A stretch of DNA of 64,000 nucleotides, taken from the NCBI RefSeq assembly GCF_031755915.1, contig NC_083386.1, forward strand, positions 2,568,501 through 2,632,500. Direction: 5' to 3'. The first letter of the stretch is position 1; each line of letters opens with the position of its first letter. Position numbers and translations under genes: made by a program. Shown here one piece after another: positions 47,121 to 58,440 of this stretch. This DNA comes from Ziziphus jujuba. Lineage: Eukaryota > Streptophyta > Magnoliopsida > Rosales > Rhamnaceae. Below the pieces are notes generated by a model that did no database searches, was not told the origin of the DNA, and saw only the letters and a program-made list of their open reading frames with translations.

Positions 47121-47504
47121 GTCTAAAAGTATCGCATGTATGTATTATTAATTAATGCATTGTACTTTTTGCAAGACCTGTGAATCTTGAAGGACATGAG
47201 ACAAAAAGAGGAAAAATCATGTAACATCCTGTGTTGGATTGTGATGATCAGTAATGGTTCGGTGTGAAGCTACCAAAATAAGTGTGGAAGGTACGGGACA
47301 CTGCCAAGTTATTTTATTGGCAAGGCTAATTGACGTCCAATCCAACATCACCTAGATGTGAAATAATAATAATTCAAATGTAAAATAGTCATTCTTTTAA
47401 CAACTAAAACCTTTTAAGAATGGTTGACTTTAGTATTCAAAAGAATTCCATAGTTAAACGTGAGCTAGTGGTAGCAATCCTAGAATTGATAACCTCTTGG
47501 AAAG

Positions 47505-50475
47505 TGTAACACTCCGTCCCAAAGTACATTGGAAATTTCTTAAGTTGGCTGTCGTTGACCGAAAAGGATCAAATTTTGACTTTTTGACTCGGTAAGAATT
47601 CTAGATTGACCGAGGCACCATTTCGAAGTACGCATCGATCCGAGTCCGTAGACTAGTAGCACGTAAAAAATGGAGCGGCATGCCCGATTCAAACATGTGG
47701 TTTTTAAGTTATGGACCTACAAAGTTTTTCAAATATCGTATTATTTTAATATTATTTTTTTGTGAACAATGTATGCCACCTGTAACTTAGTAATGGTGCC
47801 ACGTGTCACGATGAGAAAATACCACATGTCAGACACAAGTAAATGATATATTATATTATTTTTGTTATTATTTTATATATTATACTATTATAATATTATT
47901 TGTTTATTTATTTATATTTTTTAATTTTCTTTCTTTCCTCACGTGGGAAAAATACCCTCCCCCCATGGGGCCCCCTCTTCTTCTTCTTCTTTTCTTCTTC
48001 TTCTTTCTTCTTCCTTCTTCTTCCTCCCGTTGGTTTTTCCTTACTGCATCTCTTCCGACCGTCAGACGACCACATGCGCCGGACAGGTAGAAAGCCGATG
48101 GAAAACCCGGCCAGTAACCGGAAGGACAAGGCTGAAACTCATCAAACGCACTGGGATCGAGCCTCCATCGTCGGCGATGGCAAGTTGGTTTTTCGGCGAT
48201 CCGGCCATCACCTAGCCAAATTGATACTCTTTTCTACTATTTTCAAACCCTCTGAGCTCAATTTTGAGCTCAATTCGTTGTTGTTTGAGAGATATGAGAA
48301 GTTGAATTTTAATCGAATCTTTCCTTCTATTTTCCGGTAACCGCCGGTCGATTTGAGCCCAACGGAAGTCGGTAACGTATTTCTCGTCTCTTTAGCTTCT
48401 TATAGGTACCTCGTTTGTGAATTATGATGGAGTATTTTGAAAGATGTCATTTTTACATCAAATATTATTATTTAATATGGTAGTATGAAAAATGTATATG
48501 TGTAGTATTTAAATAATGATTTATATTGGAGATGCCAGATGCATTTTGAATTGAATAAGTATGGCTTTGAAATAATATTTTCGAAAGTCTAGGAAATTGT
48601 AGTTTTAACCCGTTACTAAATTATTGTTAAATTATTGTTAATTTTATTGTGAGATTATAGTATTTTTTAGAATATATTTTTGTATACTTATTTATATGTG
48701 AAGTTGTGAAATTACATGTGGATTAAATGATATTTGTTGTGAATTGATCTGAAAGTTGAGGAATTAATTGTGTTAAATTGCCGTGATAACAAAAATATAT
48801 TATGTGATTTAAATTATGTAAGAATTTTTATATTGTTTTGGTGAAAATTGATTTCATGGATTTGAAGAAAAATATTGATTTAAAATTTAGTATTTCCAAA
48901 AAATATATTTATGCATTAATTAATTAATTAATTAAATTATTATTCATAAATTTGATTTTATCTTATTTTATCGAAACTTATTAGTTTAATAATACTATAA
49001 AAAATTTATAGTTTTTAGATACACCATACACGTACTGGTGTTCTGTAGTTGTAGATGTGATTATTGCACAGATGGATGTGGATGTAATTAGTGCGTAGGT
49101 TGTAATGTCTCCCGTGAGTTGCCATCGGACTGAGGGTAGACAAGTTTGATATTGGCCATAGCCGCCCCCCTCCGTGGCCGAGATGACGGTTTAAGTAGTG
49201 GCGCGGTGAGACGCCATGCGACCGTATGCCGGTTTCTCTCTTTAACCTTCCCGTTAGACAGTGCTTTGGGACGCTAGGCATCATAGGACATCACTGGTAT
49301 ATAGTATGTGCATCAAGTATCTTTTGTATATATATATGTTATATTTGTATGTATCACACTGTATGGGAACAGCGATCCGATGTGGTCCATGAAGAGCTAG
49401 CCTCGTCACTATGTTGCCTACGAGTCCAGGGGATTAGACGGCCAATCTAGGCAACCACCTTGACTGTATTGGTAGCAAAGTGCTGGCGAAAACTGAAATC
49501 GTGGATTACGCAACATGTTGAAGGGTATTGTTTGTACCCCTGATACGAGTGTATATTGGATAATTTTTTTTTTAATTTTAAATTATTATTTGATCTCATA
49601 TTATTTTATCTATTCATAACCTGATTTTCTAACATTATACTCAATTGCTTTTATTGTCATTACTATTATTAATATTATTCTCGTTATTAATATTACAATT
49701 ATTATTTATCATAATTATGTTTACAATTATTTTCATTATTACTAATATTATCATCATCATTATGATTATTATAATTATTTTTATTATTATTGCCATTATT
49801 TATTTTTATTTTTATTATTTCTATTATTATTATTAGCATAAGATATATCCGGATAAGTATCACAGCCTACGGTTAAGAAAGATAGGTATTGGGCAACTAT
49901 AATAGTCTTTGGACAAGTAGTAGCCTTTGGGTAGATGAGATAGTCCTTGGGACAGCTGTGATTATGTGATAGTTCTTGGACAAGTGATTACCTTCGAGTA
50001 AATATGACAGATGATATTAATACTATTTTTATCATGAAAGCAATTGCTATTATTATTATTGTTATTGGGGTGATGATTGTTTTACTTTTCTTCTTATATT
50101 ATGCATCAGTATATTTTGTAACACAATATTTGAAATGTATTTGAAATGTACGGAAATCAGTGGGTGGTATGAGTGGATGTGAATGAGTAAAGGTATAATT
50201 GGTTGTTTATTTAGTTGATTATTCCTATTGCATATATACGTATGTGTTTTATATAAATTGTTATTGAAGTACTGCCACTGTGGAAATTATTGTAGTAAAG
50301 TGGGAAGGATAATGTAGTACCATATAGGAGTGTAACTTTGTACAGGTAAATTTTGTGGTAAGTCATTCCCTTAGGAGATATGCTGTCGAATTTTCCATTG
50401 GAAGGTTCTATGGTATTTCCTTGGGATCAGGGCTTGTCCAGGGTTCCGATGAGGGGTCTTGGACAAGTTCAGATA
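47505..50475 (+). mobile_element. Solo LTR (2971 bp), subfamily B
   Basis: Starts TGTAACACTCCGTCCCAAAG and ends GACAAGTTCAGATA (CA decayed to TA). The flanks are GAAAG (47500-47504) and GGAAG (50476-50480), a TSD with one mismatch. Joining the flanks restores 'cctcttggaaagtctacac', the same phrase found intact at 51088 in the neighbouring tandem unit, which confirms the insertion site. No internal region remains. It includes the usual 'cgtactggtgttctgta' and 'ggtatatagt.tgtgcatcaag' blocks. Confidence 0.9.
49629..49835. repeat. (ATT)n-like low-complexity tract inside the solo LTR
   Basis: About 200 bp of interrupted ATT/TTA triplets. It gives a spurious Ile/Phe-rich open frame. A similar tract lies at 31976-32090 in the oldest LTR, so it may be an expandable part of the LTR. 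Confidence 0.75.
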
Positions 50476-51357
50476 GGAAGTCTACACAAAAAAAATTTCA
50501 TACCATCTGAAATGTGATAGATAAATTAAGGACAATATCAATGGAGTGGGGCACTGATAAGCTCTCTTACTGGCAAGGCTAACTGATGTTCAATCTCATA
50601 GGGGACTGACAAGCTACTTTACTAGCAAGGCTAACTGACATCCAATTTTTCACGCTACCTTACTGCCAAGGATAGCTAACATCTAATCTTACATTGCTCG
50701 AGTGTGAAAAATAGAGACAATATTGGTGAAACGATGATGATTTAAATGTAAAGTAGTCACTTTCTTAACAATTGAGACCTTTTGAGAGCATTTGACTTTA
50801 TAATGAGCAATTAACTTTAAGATTCAAAAAATCTCTAGAATTAAGCATGTTCTAGTTGGAGTAATCCTAGAAAGGATGACCTCTTAGAAATTCAAAACAA
50901 AAAGCTATAGTGGGGACAATGTCAGTAAAACGATGATGATTTAAATGTAAAGTAGACGTCATTCTTTTAATAATCGAGTCATTTTTAGAGCAATTGGCTT
51001 TAATATTCACAACAACTCTAAAATTAAGATTCAAAAGATTTTTATAATTAAGTATGCTCTAGTGGGAATAATCATAAAATGGATGATCTCTTGGAAAGTC
51101 TGATGGGGACAATATTGGTGGAACAATGATGATTTAAATGTAAAATAGGCACTCTCTTAACAATCGAGACTTTTTTAGAACAATTCACTTTAGGATTAAA
51201 AAAATAATTAATTTTAAAGTTTAAAAGAACTTTAAAATTAAATATATTCTATTGAAAATAATCTTAAGATGGATAATTTCTTAAAAATCTAAACAAAAAG
51301 CTATAATTGATAAATTAAAAATAATATCAATGGGAAGTCGATGGATGGGGCGTTACA

Positions 51358-51634
51358 CCTTTTCTCTACATGTATATGTATACCTTTCTTTTATTTATTT
51401 TATTTTATTTTTTATGGGAGGGGACCTTAAATGGTAGTGACGGGCATGAACCACAGAATAAAGAACAAAGAACCCAATGTTCGTAGAAAGCCATCCATAA
51501 TTATTTTAGATAGAAAAACTGTTGTAAAAATGATGAGATAAGTGAGAATGTGGATGAGGAAGCACCTAAGTAAGAGATTTTGTAGATGTCACTCATGCTT
51601 CTCTTCATGGGGTTTTTAGTACTTTGGCGTATAC
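51358..51634. other. Gene-free interval
   Basis: Between the tandem element and the hAT-like MITE. No coding signal. Confidence 0.5.
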
Positions 51635-52223
51635 TAGGGGTAGGCATGAATTAGGTTGGTTCGGTTTTGGACCAAAATACAACGTAATCCATACTTTTCA
51701 GTTTATCTAATATAGAATCCAATTCAAACCATTGAAGTGTTAAATCCAAATCAAACCAAACCATTTATGATCGGTTTGGTTTGGATTGATTAATCGGTTT
51801 GAAACTTATTAGTCTATAAATATATAATACAAATTAAAAGTTTTCCAAACATAAAATATAAATAATAAATTATAGTTATCAAACCATAAAATACAATTAG
51901 AGTAATCCAACATAGAATAAAATATAAGATTGCAATCTATAACATCCAGCAACACTAATTTATGTTAAAATAAAATCAAACTAAAAAAATGTAAAAATGA
52001 AAAAAAATATACTTTAAAAATTAATATATAAAAATGAAAAAAATAGAAAATATATCATTTGGATTGGATTTATACTTCCAATTCAATAACCAATCCAATC
52101 CAAACAATTTATAATATTTTGAATCTGATCCAATCCAATTGATATAAAAATTCAATCCAAACCTCTAAAAATAGATTGGATTGGTCGATTTGAATGGGTT
52201 GGATTAGATTTTATCCACTCCTA
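51635..52223. mobile_element. hAT-like MITE, about 589 bp
   Basis: The ends are TAGGGGTAGGCA and, reversed, TAGGAGTGGATA, similar to the TAGGGGTGGGCA ends of many plant hAT MITEs. The flanking 8-mers GCGTATAC (51627-51634) and ATATATAC (52224-52231) agree at 6 of 8 positions, so the TSD is decayed. The interior consists of 'ggtttggtttggatt' and 'aatccaatccaa' words in opposite orientations around an A/T-rich centre. Confidence 0.65.
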
Positions 52224-53409
52224 ATATATACACCTTTTCTCTCACTAAGGTGTGGCATTGAAGTTTTTTTTTTTTTTAGTTTATGGGGTGGTGAACTCCT
52301 TGAATATGGACCATAGTGTCATGTTCCATTGCTAATGTGGCATCAAACAGTGGTTGCTTTTCTTGTCACTCCAAAAACCAAGGGAAGAAAAACAATATTA
52401 CCCCAAAAAAAAAAAAAAAAAGGGAAGAAAAACGAAGTTTCTTTTGCAGATGGGCTTCAGCTCTCAGTAAGATGCAAAGTGAGGGTCAGTCTCTACATTT
52501 GAGCCTTTGTGAGGATGAAGACAATCTTTTGTGAATCACGTTTGATAGCCCCCTTTTTTTTTAATTTATTTTTATTTGGCAACAATCTTTGTTAAAGCTA
52601 AGGGTTTTAGCTATTGAAGTGACATTTTGACATGTTCAATAGGGAAAAATATTGGATGAGAGAGGCAAAAAGAAAAATATTTAATATCATGTGAATCCTA
52701 TATATTTTATCTTTATTTTCAAAAATACTTAATAATTTTAAATAATTCAGTCACACTTATTTTGCTTCCATTTAAATTTTTTTTCTCTTTTTTACATGAT
52801 CTTTTAAAATAATTTAAATACCTTTGGAATTAAAAAAAAAAAAAACTTAATAATTTTTTATACATTTAAGATTATTTACAGACTTAAATAATTTTATCAT
52901 TTTATCATTAAAATATTTTATCCCATATTTTACATATATAATTTTCATTTTCTATTAGAAATTTTTGGATTTACTATATTTTATTAAATTTGATTTACTA
53001 TATTAATTTTTTAAAATTTTACTATATTAAATTTGATTTACATATTTAGAAATATTAAACATCTATTAATTTATAATTATGAAAAAAAAAGGATTTTACA
53101 TAAAAAATACTAAAATTTAGGAAAAATAGATCTTTTTATTTTTGTTCCAAAAAAAATAGAAAACAAATCTTATTTTTTTAAACTTTTTTTCCCCTATTGA
53201 TTTACATCCAAAACATAGAACAAAAATTGGAGAAAAAAGAAGCAAGATGCCATGGATTGTGACCAAAGAACAAAAAGCACATTTTTCCCAATCTTCCCGA
53301 TTGTCATCTATTAGGACCAATAAATAAGCAGAATGCAGAATGCCATGGGGGAGGAAAAAAAAGAAAAGAAAAAAAAAACTATTTTCTTCTATTGATTTAT
53401 ACAAGGTTC
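52224..53409. other. Gene-free interval with a duplicated segment
   Basis: 52430-52690 is a diverged copy of 56722-56985: 'gtttcttttgcagatgggcttcag', 'gagggtcagtctctacat', 'gaagacaatcttttg', 'aaagctaagggttttagct' and 'aaaatattggatgag'. Neither copy has a lasting open frame. The rest is AT-rich with poly-A/T tracts. Confidence 0.6.
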
Positions 53410-53902
53410 AAAAAATTGTTATTGATGACAATATCAAGAGTTTAAAATATAGAAATTTCCATGAAAATATCGAATATCAATAAAAAATGATAAAAAATGA
53501 TGGAAATTTGTTTTAAAAAATGAAAATTTTTATTAAAACTTTATAATTAACTTATTTAATCCATTAATTATCAAATTGATTATAAAACTTGCTAAAATAT
53601 TGAATAGATGTTATATTCTTCTTAATAAATTGATTTATAATAAGCATTAATAACCATAGATGAATTATTATTAATAAAAATATGTCAAAAAATACATATA
53701 TGATAAAATTATTTATTAACTAAAATATATAAAATGATTATTACAATTATATTGTAGTTCATAAATATCATCTTAACATAGAACTTTTGGGTGGTTGAAA
53801 ATCATCGGTTTCTTTCTCATTTTAATTTTGAGATGTGAAATGTGAGAAGTAGTTATGAAAAGATGTATCTCCTTGATAATTTTGTATATAATTATTAATA
53901 TG

Positions 53903-54838
53903 CTAATCATATGGATCTTGTATTATTGATTGACTATGTGTATAACTACTATTCTCTGATGGTTGAGTTTGAGATGGTACCCATGAGTTGCTACTTGATG
54001 ATATTGCATAAATATCCATTGAATAAAGGTTATAAAAATGACTTCCAACCCTCATATATCCAAAATTCATAGAAATCGAATATTCTTTTTGTTGTGACAT
54101 CTCCATTATAGATTTCTCTTTACGTATATAGTCTTTTCCAATAGCACAAAATCCTTGACTTGCATCTCTACTCCCATAATCTTCATCTTGTGTTGCATGT
54201 GTGTAATATTGTTCACTAGTAAATGAACTTAATCCAACTTTTTGGTTTGGTAATTCTCTTTGGACACTACCTCTTCTAATTTCTAATTCAGATAATTTAT
54301 TGAAGTTATCTTCATCACCACTGGAGTTAGAGTGACTACTAAGAGTCTCAAATTATAAATGTATACCACCTAATGGAGCTCTCTCATAAGCCTTTGAAAT
54401 GAATCACCACTACTAGAATTTACTTTTTCAGCAATCACTTTTGAACATTTATTCTCTCTTTTTTAGCTTGTTAAGCAATCTTTGGATCAAAATTCCCTTC
54501 ATGATTATTTAAATGAACATCTCTAATCCATTGGTACATTTGGTTGCCATCTTCTTCATCATCTTCTATTATAGTTTCAAATATTATTGTTGGATCCAAG
54601 TCTTGATGATTTTCTTCTTCAGCTTCCATATCCCTTGAGTTTCATATTATAATAACAATATACTAGTTTTTCAATTCTACTATCTGCTAGTCTATTTATT
54701 TGTTTTGTATGTATTAATACAAAAGTACTCCAATTTCTTTCATAGGCAGAGGATGATGCTGTTTGTGACAAAACTTTCAATGCCAATTTTCTTATTGTAG
54801 GTGCACTACCACCATACATGACCCACCATTCAACTGTT
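53903..54838 (-). pseudogene. hAT transposase C-terminus (dimerisation domain), broken
   Basis: After a splice acceptor (TTGTAACAG, complement near 54840) the minus strand reads WWVMYGGSAPTIRKLALKVL, then SQTASSSAYERNWSTF, then HTKQINRLADSRIEKLVY. This is the hAT dimerisation signature. A stop follows; in another frame EDDEEDGNQMYQWIRDV continues, then more stops. From 54357 down to 53903 a clean acidic/Ser-rich tail runs from TLSSHSNSSGDED through THATQDEDYGS to THSQSIIQDPYD and its stop. No catalytic DDE residues are present. Confidence 0.85.
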
Positions 54839-54963
54839 ACAAATAATTATTATATAATTATATATTTGTACTATTACATCAATTGATATTCACATACTAC
54901 AATATTTAAACTTATCAGGAGATATCTTTTTTCTAGAAGCAATTACTATTGGTCTTGCAATAA

Positions 54964-55417
54964 GAGCATCTCGAATGGCTTTGTACATTGATTTTGTCCA
55001 TTTAAAAATCCTTTGCCACATCAGATAAATTAATAAAGTTTTAAAAAAATCTTCTCCAATGTTTCTGTGTATTAGTTCTATCAAGCTGATGTGGCAACAA
55101 AAGAAATAGAAGCCGTGAAGGATACTGTCTACTTCTAGAAACTCTGTTAGACAGACTGAATCAATATTTTATTTATTTTTATTGACTTTTGTTAAAAGAA
55201 AAATAAGTTCTGCGTGGACTTTTGGTTTTTTTAATTAGATATAGTTTTAAAATAAAAAAATTACAGATTAGCATTTTAGAATATTTTAAACAGAATTCAT
55301 TGGAGAGAAATTGTCTAAAACATTATCCATTAAATAGAAATAATGTCATATAAGCATGAACACTTTCCAATATCAATACCACATAAACTCCAATAGAAAG
55401 AACCATTGGAGATGCTT
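54964..55417. mobile_element. MITE with TAA target duplication, 454 bp
   Basis: The ends are GAGCATCTCGAATGG and, reversed, AAGCATCTCCAATGG, flanked by TAA on both sides (54961-54963 and 55418-55420). The 3-bp TAA target fits PIF/Harbinger-type (Tourist-like) MITEs, and GAGCATCTCCAATGG ends are common in plant genomes. Non-coding. Confidence 0.7.
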
Positions 55418-55832
55418 TAAGTAAAACTTATTAATATTATTCAATTCAATTCATTCTATTTTGAGTATATCACTAAATGTTTAAAAAGCAATTAAAAAGT
55501 AAAAAAAATTATCAATGAAGTTAATTTGATAAAAAAATTTACTAAATATTAATAATATTTATAAATTTTTAAAAAAGAAATTAAAAAATTTCATGAATAT
55601 TTTAAAAATTTCAGTGGAAATTTCATGAAAATTATAGATTTTTTAACCAAATTGTTAAGGATTTAATGTGAATATTTTACGGAAATTTTCATAAAAATTT
55701 TAGTAAAATTTCAGAAATTTTAATCGATCTTATGGAAGTTTTAACTATTTCCATTTCGATCTCTTCAAAATATAGAAATATGGAAAAAATTTTGAATAAA
55801 TATCGAATATTTTAAACCTTCGTTTATATCCA

Positions 55833-57509
55833 TAACATCTTTTTCAAAGCAAAAAAAATAAAAAAAATTAAAGCTTTTTCCCTTTTCTTCTTCACCGATC
55901 TGAGTATTTCACTGGTCAAAACGATTACACTTCGATTGGGACCAAAGTGACACCGGACCTGGTCACCTTCTATGCACTAAAATGACCAAGAAGAAGAAAC
56001 TCACAAGAAAAAAGAAACCCCAGAAAATATGAAACCAAAAAAAATAAATAAATAAAAAATGAAAAGCGAAAACCCACAAAAGCAAAAGAAAGCCTAGTAA
56101 ATAAAGAAGAATGGGCTTGTCCCCAAAGAATTTTTTTTATTTTTTTTTTATTTTTTCTAACTTTAAAAGAAGATCAAGAACCCAACAAAACATCTTCATT
56201 ATTATTATTACTATTATTATTATTGTTATTATTTCCTTACGAAAAGAGAATGGCAAGATTGGCTATGGCTAAGCTTCTCTGGCGAGGCACGGATCCTGAA
56301 GAAGAAAGGAACAAGGAGAAGTGTTGGGAAAAAGAGGAAGCGAAAAAAGGAAAGGGAAGCATCGGGTTTGAATGGTTGGGGGGTGGGGTGAGGTTCACGA
56401 TCCCTAGGAAATCTATATATATATATATTTTTTAAATTTTATAAACCATAAATAATTATTAATTTAATTAAAATAATTTGGTTTTTTATTTTTATATAAT
56501 ATATTGCATGTTTTTCAATGAATATAGGATAAAATTTTTCAGCTTTTCAAACCTTTAATTATATTTAATTATTATTTTATCTTTTTCAATTAAACATAAT
56601 GAAAATTAACTAATGACAGGATGTGTTTATATAATGTTTCAAATTATGATACTTTCTTAAACAGGATAAAAAAACAGGAATCCATGTAATATTAATCCAA
56701 AAAAAAAAGCAAGAGAAAAAAAAGCAGAGTTTCTTTTTCAAATGGGTTTCAGCTATCATGTCAGATGCAAGGTGAGGGTCAGTCTCTACATCTTAGCCTT
56801 CTTTTGTGAGAATGAAGACAATCTTTTGAGAATGACGTTTGATCACTTTTTTTTTTTTTTTTTTTTTTTTTTTTGTTTTGTTTGGCAACTCTCTTTTTTA
56901 AAGCTAAGAGTTTTAGCTATGGAAGTGACACTTTGACATGCTTGGCAGGGAAAAGTATTGGATGAGGGGGAGAAAAGAAAAAGCAGTGAGGAAGAAGAAA
57001 GACGGAATGGAAGACTCATTTCTTATTTGGTAGAAGCAGGGGAAAAGAAAATTTAAGTGGATAGTATGTGAAAATTTTACAAACCCATCAAAATTGATCA
57101 TTCTACAAGTCAATATATTGAGGGAAGTGAGAAAGTAGACCAAACACTTCTTAGAGAGCTTAGCAGCCATAAAAATATGTAGCTGCGAGCAATATATATA
57201 TATGTATTATTCTGGGCAAAAGTGAGCAAAAGTAAAGTTGTTTACATTTTTTTTTTTTTCTGTCAATAATAAACTTATTGACATGGAAATGAAATTTCTA
57301 TAATGCAGAGCGCTGAACTGTTCCAAGAATACAGCCAAACAATGCCAACTTTTTTTTGGGTATTCTTTCTTTATGGTTTTATTTATTTCCAAGGGAAAAC
57401 TTCCAAATCATGTTCAAGATATTATATGTGCAAAATACTTGTATTCTGTAAAAGTGGTAGCTTGCAAATTTCCCATGAAACTCTCTTATTAAATAGTATT
57501 AGAGTTAGT
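55833..57509. other. Gene-free interval with possible relic exon
   Basis: Contains the second copy of the 52.4-kb segment (56722-56985), poly-T at 56848-56874 and (TA)n at 57191-57202. A frame at 56250-56435 reads MARLAMAKLLWRGTDPEEE then a Lys/Glu-rich stretch and could be a first exon, but there is no supporting homology and it runs into an (AT)n tract. Confidence 0.45.
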
Positions 57510-57842
57510 GATCCGAATTTTTGTTGACCCGACCCAAAAAGCTTGTGGTGCGACCCATTTGATGAAGCTAATTTTGGAGAAATATTTGGGGCCCTGTTCA
57601 ATTTTAAGGTGTCTTCCGTACAATATATATTTTGATGCTTTTGGGGTTTTTCGGCTGTAATTGGAGTTTTAGGATATCGCGCAATTTTGTTCACCTTTGT
57701 ATCAATTTTTTCGATATTGAATTTGTTTCTCCCTGTCCGTGGTTTTTTCCGTCAAGGGTTTCTACGTAAATTGTGTGTTTGTTCTTCGCTTTCTTTGTTT
57801 CCGTTGCTATTTGTTTTTCTCCCAATTCCGTAACAAATAGGA
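57510..57842 (+). mobile_element. Ty1/copia LTR fragment
   Basis: Contains 'ggggtttttcggctgtaatt', 'cacctttgtatcaatttttt', 'gtccgtggttttttccgtca' and 'gggtttctacgtaaatt', and ends near 'caattccgtaaca'. These are familiar phrases from the R-U5 part of plant copia LTRs. The expected primer site (TGGTATCAGAGC) does not follow, so only a piece of one LTR remains. Confidence 0.55.
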
Positions 57843-58084
57843 ATTTCATTTTCTCTTTTGTAGGAGGACCCAGCATCTAACTTAAACACAAGTTTGCTCA
57901 TCCACAAAATAAAAAGAAAACAACAAATTGTTGAAAAATGAAAGTGGACTGGAAGAGCTGACTATCAGGTAAACCGAGTTTGAACTTGAATAGCTCTAAG
58001 GTGGCTCTAAGGTAGTTGAACATATAAAATTGATATATATATATATATATATATGTTAGAAATTGAGGGGAAAAATGTTCTGGA

Positions 58085-58440
58085 AATTGCTTGAAATTTA
58101 GGGAAATTGCAATTTTAAAGGGAAGAACACAATTCACAAATTTCTTTGTCCATGATTTACTAGCTTTTTTCCTATCCACTTTCTCCATCCTCATCCAATT
58201 TAATTCACCAGCATTTGGAAAATTATTTACCCATTATTTCACAATGAACGTGAAAACCAGTTTAACAAGTGCTTTTGCTTGTCTTTATGATGTGTGCTTT
58301 TTAAGTAAGGTATAAAGGCAGTACTCTCCCCTGGACAAGCACAAAATTTTTCTAACATTCCATTCATGGCCACCGTCACGGTAACCTCAATGTTGGTAAA
58401 TTTCCAATGTGCTTTTGAAGTGAAAGGAAACATGTACCTA
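58085..58440 (+). pseudogene. PGG-domain fragment of an ankyrin/ACD6-like gene (unit D)
   Basis: Reads KFREIAILKGRTQFTNFFVH, then DLLAFFLSTFSILIQFNSPA, then FTMNVKTSLTSAFACLYDVC. This is the second and third membrane segments of the PGG family, including the stretch deleted from the 38.9-kb gene. A TAA then interrupts (GTGTGCTTTTTAAG, where the others have TTTGAGC), and the last segment follows out of frame. Upstream exons are absent. It lies 1.2 kb from the 3' end of the intact minus-strand ankyrin gene, in a converging arrangement. Confidence 0.75.

Larger units (their letters stand above)
47215..51357. repeat. Tandem-repeat element of about 195-bp units, split by a solo LTR
   Basis: Outside the LTR, 47215-47504 and 50476-51357 form one element. 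Units starting 'gatgatgatttaaatgtaaa' occur at 50732, 50931 and 51123 (spacing about 199 and 192). Another unit, 'aataattcaaatgtaaaatag', at 47367 lies left of the LTR. Each unit runs on to 'gatgacctcttggaaagtct' and 'caaaaagctata'. A second subrepeat, 'gcactgataagctctcttac.ggcaaggctaactga', recurs three times between 50551 and 50680. The edges read TGTAACATCC (47221) and, inverted, TGTAACGCCCC (51356), so the ends are inverted. No frame. Family not recognised. Confidence 0.7.
53413..55832 (-). mobile_element. hAT transposon remnant, about 2.4 kb
   Basis: The left edge 'gttattgatgacaatatc.agagtttaaaatat' and the reversed right edge 'gttatggatata..cgaaggtttaaaatat' form long imperfect terminal inverted repeats. 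Both are followed by 'gaaatttccatgaaaat'-type subterminal words. Inside is the 3' part of a hAT transposase. The 5' transposase exons are gone and a MITE occupies 54964-55417, so this is a deletion derivative. The TSD was not resolved. Confidence 0.6.

Noticed and set aside
47900..48340. 146-codon frame in the 47.5-kb LTR
   Set aside because: Low-complexity TTC/CTT stretch within a solo LTR. The related LTRs at 18.6 and 20.0 kb break the frame.
47215..51357. CRISPR-like array reading of the regular repeats
   Set aside because: Units are about 195 bp with no short conserved repeat and unique spacers, and the DNA is plant nuclear.
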